Source: Acidisarcina sp. (GTDB lineage: Bacteria; Acidobacteriota; Terriglobia; Terriglobales; Acidobacteriaceae). Taken from it: a stretch of DNA of 64,000 nucleotides. Position 1 is the first letter of the stretch. Each line of letters begins with the position of its first letter. Shown piece by piece: positions 61,011-64,000 of the stretch. The stretch is from positions 1-64,000 of the forward strand of contig DATLIY010000011.1 in NCBI GenBank assembly GCA_035539175.1. Reading direction: 5' to 3'. The notes beneath the pieces were generated by a model. The model ran no database searches and was not told the origin of the DNA. It saw nothing but the letters and a program-made list of their open reading frames with translations. The position numbers and the translations under genes were made by a program.

Positions 61011-61063
61011 GGCCCGCACCCTGGTGGATTTCGCTTTCCTTCGGAGACCACTGGGTGCGGGCC
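61011..61063 (+). terminator. Strong hairpin downstream of sucD
   Basis: ggcccgcaccc (61011-61021) pairs perfectly with gggtgcgggcc (61053-61063); an inner 4-bp stem narrows the loop. No T run follows, so it may stabilise the 3' end or end transcription only with help. Confidence 0.55.
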
Positions 61064-61213
61064 TGGAATTACTGGGATCCATAAGCACGGAACCATAAGA
61101 GCGGGGCCAGGCATTGCAGTTGCGAATGCTTTGTCAGCCTTAGCAACGAAGTCCTGATTGGAGTCATGGAACGCACGCGAGTGGCTCGGCAGCCACGGAA
61201 GAGGAGAATGGTC

Positions 61214-62482
61214 ATGGATCAGAAAGTGACAAAATCTTTCGGACCGGTGCTTGCAAATCTCGATGCTTTGCTTCCAGATCTTGAGTCGATCTACAAGGAC
61301 ATTCATTCTCACCCCGAACTGTCGATGCAGGAAGTGAGGACTGCGGGCATCGCGGCGGATCACCTGCGCAAGGCGGGCTTTGAAGTGACAACAGGTGTGG
61401 GGAAGACCGGCGTAGTCGGTCTGTTGAAGAACGGCGACGGCCCTACGATTATGCTGCGCGCCGACATGGACGCCCTGCCGGTTCAGGAAGCCACCGGCCT
61501 GCCCTACGCGAGCACGGTTACCGCTGTCGATCGCACAGGAAAGACGGTGCCTGTGATGCACGCCTGCGGACACGACATGCATGTGACGTGGCTGATTGGC
61601 GCGGCCACACTCCTGGCTCAGTCTCGCAATGCCTGGCACGGTACGCTGATGGCCGTGTTTCAACCGGCGGAGGAAACCGGCGAAGGTGCGCAGGCGATGA
61701 TCTCCGACGGGCTCTTGACGCGGTTCCCCAAACCCGACGTCATCCTGGGGCAGCACGTCATGAACCCCACTGCCGGCGTGCTTTACTGGCGCACGGGCGT
61801 GGTGACCTCTGCCGGCGACAGCTTCCAGATTCGGATGTTTGGGCGCGGCGCTCACGGGTCCATGCCGGAAGCCAGTATCGATCCGGTAGTGATGGCGGCA
61901 TCCACCGTCCTGCGACTGCAGACCATTGTCTCCCGCGAGGTCGCGGCGACGGAAGCTGTCGTGGTTACAGTCGGCTCGCTCCAGGCAGGGACGAAGGAAA
62001 ATGTCATTCCTGACGAGGCTGTTATCAAGCTCAATGTGCGTACATTTGACGAAGGTGTTCGGACGCGTGTTCTGGCCGCAATTACGCGGATTGTGAATGC
62101 GGAAGCCGCCGCTTCGGGTGCTCCCAGGCCGCCGGAGATTACGCCGCTCGACCACTACGCAATCGTTCGGAACGATGACCAGGCAACTCATCGGGTGGTG
62201 GAAGCCTTCCATAAGTATTTTGCAGACGACCGCATACGGGAAACCAAGCCCTCGACTGCAAGCGAGGACTTTGGATGCTTCGGATCCTCGTGGCACGTAC
62301 CGGCTGTATTCTGGTTCGTTGGCGGCACGGATCCCAATGTGTACGAGAAGGCCAAAGCCGCTGGTAAGCTCGGCGAGCTTCCAACCAACCATAATCCGCG
62401 ATTTGCCCCAGTGATCCATCCAACGCTGGAAACAGGCGTGCAGACCCTGGTGGTTTCCGCCCAGGCCTGGCTGGCCTCGTAG
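61214..62482 (+). CDS. M20-family metallopeptidase/amidohydrolase
   Basis: The 422-residue product resembles amidohydrolases that cleave N-acyl amino acids, hippurate or similar amides. It has IHSHPELSMQEVRT, LRADMDALPVQEATGLPYAST, MHACGHDMHVTWLIGAA and FQPAEETGEGAQAMI, the zinc ligands and catalytic Glu of the family. The substrate is unknown. The ATG at 61214 follows GAGGAG by seven bases; an ATG at 61208 is also in frame. It is followed by the TRIC-like gene after five bases. Confidence 0.9.
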   Translation: MDQKVTKSFGPVLANLDALLPDLESIYKDIHSHPELSMQEVRTAGIAADHLRKAGFEVTTGVGKTGVVGLLKNGDGPTIMLRADMDALPVQEATGLPYASTVTAVDRTGKTVPVMHACGHDMHVTWLIGAATLLAQSRNAWHGTLMAVFQPAEETGEGAQAMISDGLLTRFPKPDVILGQHVMNPTAGVLYWRTGVVTSAGDSFQIRMFGRGAHGSMPEASIDPVVMAASTVLRLQTIVSREVAATEAVVVTVGSLQAGTKENVIPDEAVIKLNVRTFDEGVRTRVLAAITRIVNAEAAASGAPRPPEITPLDHYAIVRNDDQATHRVVEAFHKYFADDRIRETKPSTASEDFGCFGSSWHVPAVFWFVGGTDPNVYEKAKAAGKLGELPTNHNPRFAPVIHPTLETGVQTLVVSAQAWLAS

Positions 62483-62487
62483 CTACT

Positions 62488-63126
62488 ATGATTGTTAACG
62501 ATCAAATCCTGGTGAGTGATTTCCTGAACCTGCTGGATCTGGTAGGTACCTTCGCGTTCGCGATTAGCGGAGCGGTATCCGGCATCAAGCACAAGCTCGA
62601 TCTTTTTGGGGTGCTCGTACTGTCCTTCGTTGCGGCCACGGCAGGGGGCATCACCCGCGATGTGTTGATCGGAGCGATCCCGCCGGCTTCGGTCGCTGAC
62701 TGGCGATATATCACCGTGTCGATCCTTGCAGGATTGGCTGTATTTTTCTGGTACCCGCTCACGACAAAATTGAAGAGTCCGGTCCAGCTATTCGATGCAA
62801 TCGGGCTGGGACTTTTCGCGGTTGTCGGAGCCGGTAAGGCGCTTGCCTTCCATGTCGCCCCGGGAGGAGCCGTCCTTCTGGGCGTGATGACCGGAGTTGG
62901 CGGGGGAGTCGTACGCGACGTGCTTGTCGCAGAGGTTCCCATCGTTTTTACCGCCGAACTCTATGCGGTTGCCGCCCTGCTTGGCTCGATTGTGGTTGTG
63001 CTGGGCCACGCGCTTTCCCTCCCGTCCGCCCCAGCGGAAGCGGTTGGCGGGTTTCTATGCGTCGCACTGCGGCTGCTGGCCATTCGGAACGGCTGGCGTC
63101 TCCCCGTAGCGCAGCATCCGGATTAA
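62488..63126 (+). CDS. TRIC-type cation channel (UPF0126) membrane protein
   Basis: The 212-residue product has seven hydrophobic helices arranged as two related halves, each with a Gly-rich loop: GAVSGIKHKLDLFGVLVLSFVAATAGGITRDVL and LGVMTGVGGGVVRDVLV. These are marks of trimeric intracellular cation channels found in bacteria (UPF0126). Position right after an amidohydrolase gene (five-base gap) suggests one transcript. Function here is inferred from the fold. Confidence 0.88.
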   Translation: MIVNDQILVSDFLNLLDLVGTFAFAISGAVSGIKHKLDLFGVLVLSFVAATAGGITRDVLIGAIPPASVADWRYITVSILAGLAVFFWYPLTTKLKSPVQLFDAIGLGLFAVVGAGKALAFHVAPGGAVLLGVMTGVGGGVVRDVLVAEVPIVFTAELYAVAALLGSIVVVLGHALSLPSAPAEAVGGFLCVALRLLAIRNGWRLPVAQHPD

Positions 63127-63133
63127 AAGGCCC

Positions 63134-63420
63134 GCCTTGTCATCTTGAGCGCAGCGGCTCTGCTCCCCCACAGGCTTTGTCATCCTGAGCGCAGCAACTC
63201 TGTTCCCCACACTAGCCTTGTCATCTCCCACTAGCCTTGTCATCCTGAGCGAAGCGAAGGACCTGCTTCTTCATCTCCGGCCGCGTCCTCAGCAAAGCGC
63301 TCCGTGCTCCTCCCCACTGGCTTGTCCTAAGCGCAGCAACTCTGTCCCCCCACCAGCTCTGTCATCGCCCACGCCAGCCTTGTCATCCTGAGCGCAGCGA
63401 AGGACCTGCTTCTTCCCCTT
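63134..63420. repeat. Left repeat array flanking the GIY-YIG gene
   Basis: It contains seven full or partial tgtcatcctgag-type units, in reverse orientation. The segment 63232-63420 is an imperfect inverted copy of the right flank 63812-64000, including a perfect 43-bp arm (63237-63279) and a 20-bp perfect match at 63284-63303 with 63931-63950. No gene is seen in 63127-63470 besides these repeats. Confidence 0.92.
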
Positions 63421-63470
63421 GCCCACGAAAATCTTTGCGCCTCGCTCTTTGTCAGCCGTAAGCTCGCTTC

Positions 63471-63818
63471 ATGCATGGCGAGCGCGTTTATAGCACATAC
63501 ATTATGGCGAGCCGGAGCCGGACACTGTATATCGGCATGACTGGAAACCTGCGACAAAGAGTATTCGAGCATAAGCAAAAACGAGGGTCGGACTTCACTG
63601 CGAAGTATCGGTGCAGCCGCCTTGTCTGGTACGAAAACTTCCATTACGTCCGGAACTCCATCGCCATGGAAAAGAAATTGAAGGGGTGGCTGCGGGCAAG
63701 AAAGATTGCACTCATCGAAGAGGTGAATCCCTCGTGGGAGGATTTGAGCGAAGGATGGTACTCAGAAGAGCAGTTGAGGATTGATGAGGGGGAAGCAGAT
63801 CCTTCGCTGCGGAGATGA
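63471..63818 (+). CDS. GIY-YIG nuclease-domain protein in inverted repeats
   Basis: The 115-residue product begins MHGERVYSTYIMASRSRTLYIGMTGNLRQRVFEHKQ, the GIY-YIG superfamily start (a variant GIY at STYIM, YIG present), with the conserved Arg in NLRQRVFEHK, a Glu in EKKLKGWLRARK and the family's IALIEEVNPSWEDLSEGW. It is a stand-alone nuclease of the small YhbQ/UvrC-like type, expected to cut or nick DNA. It is flanked by long inverted repeats; its last codons (EADPSLRR) and its stop lie in the right repeat arm. No transposase or other recombinase is nearby. Confidence 0.85.
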   Translation: MHGERVYSTYIMASRSRTLYIGMTGNLRQRVFEHKQKRGSDFTAKYRCSRLVWYENFHYVRNSIAMEKKLKGWLRARKIALIEEVNPSWEDLSEGWYSEEQLRIDEGEADPSLRR

Positions 63819-64000
63819 AGAAGCAGGTCCTTCGCTTCGCTCAGGATGACAAAGCTGGCGTGGGGGATGACAAATGCGATGTGGAGACAGAGCTCCCGCG
63901 CTCAGGATGACAAGCCAGTGTGGCGAGCAGGGAGCGCTTTGCTGAGGACGAGGCGGGAGATGAAGAAGCGGGTCCTTCGCTGCGCTCAGGATGACAAGGC
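63793..64000. repeat. Right repeat array flanking the GIY-YIG gene, cut by the window end
   Basis: It begins inside the nuclease gene (gcagatccttcgctgcggag) and runs through forward units ctcaggatgaca and the perfect arm 63810-63852 to the window end. It is the inverted partner of 63232-63420. The outer end is not visible, so the full element length is unknown. Confidence 0.92.

Noticed and set aside
63127-64000. CRISPR array
   Set aside because: The repeats are unequal in length and spacing, occur in both orientations and are degenerate; no cas gene is present.

Overview
The window looks like a high-GC chromosomal segment of an Acidobacteriota bacterium, probably class Terriglobia (Acidobacteriaceae-like). 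This rests on the protein sequences (for example a ~1490-residue RpoB with an N-terminal cysteine-rich insertion, and several small secreted or membrane proteins I associate with this group), on the tuf-rpmG-tRNA-secE-nusG-rplKAJL-rpoBC order, and on dispersed intergenic repeats built around a 'tgtcatcctgag' core. No database search was run, so genus is not claimed.

Layout. 1-14.4 kb is the information-processing cluster: 3' end of tuf, rpmG, tRNA-Trp(CCA), secE, nusG, rplK, rplA, rplJ, rplL, rpoB and rpoC, all on the plus strand and closed by a strong terminator. 14.5-24.5 kb is a mixed block: lipid-kinase-like protein, an ArsR/SRPBCC pair with a clear promoter-operator, two convergent overlapping CPBP membrane proteins, a secreted thioredoxin-fold protein, a GH3 beta-glucosidase, a BrkB-type membrane protein and pyruvate kinase. 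24.7-29.9 kb holds mutL, a large Arg/Gly/Pro-rich protein and cmk. 29.9-34.4 kb is a five-gene minus-strand module: ECF sigma factor, zinc-finger anti-sigma factor, B-box/membrane protein, small membrane protein and DUF4097-like envelope protein. 35-42.9 kb contains secreted proteins, nicotinamidase, glgC, an acyl-CoA mutase large subunit and a GNAT acetyltransferase. 43-47.8 kb is the glycine cleavage operon gcvT-gcvH-gcvPA-gcvPB. 48-58.8 kb has a DUF2911 protein, tRNA-Arg(CCG), msrA, then a minus-strand group of rluB-scpB, scpA-trpS and a site-2 protease, followed by a hexapeptide-type protein, a SIMPL protein and trpD. 58.9-63.1 kb has sucC-sucD, an M20 amidohydrolase and a TRIC-type channel.

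How the genes work together. The first 14 kb supplies translation elongation, secretion, transcription elongation and core RNA polymerase. The gcv operon feeds one-carbon metabolism, and sucCD, the acyl-CoA mutase and pyk belong to central carbon flux. The sigma/anti-sigma module is arranged as a self-contained envelope-response unit. scpA and scpB (condensin partners) lie in the same strand group but are separated by a repeat block.

The most interesting structure is at the right edge. A GIY-YIG nuclease gene (63471-63818) lies between long imperfect inverted repeats that include a perfect 43-bp inverted pair (63237-63279 and 63810-63852), and its stop codon lies inside the right arm. Related repeats occur at five other intergenic sites, two of them as perfect 29-bp and 35-bp inverted pairs and one as an apparent solo copy of the nuclease element's right end. 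This suggests a REP/RAYT-like relation between a dispersed palindromic repeat family and a GIY-YIG nuclease.
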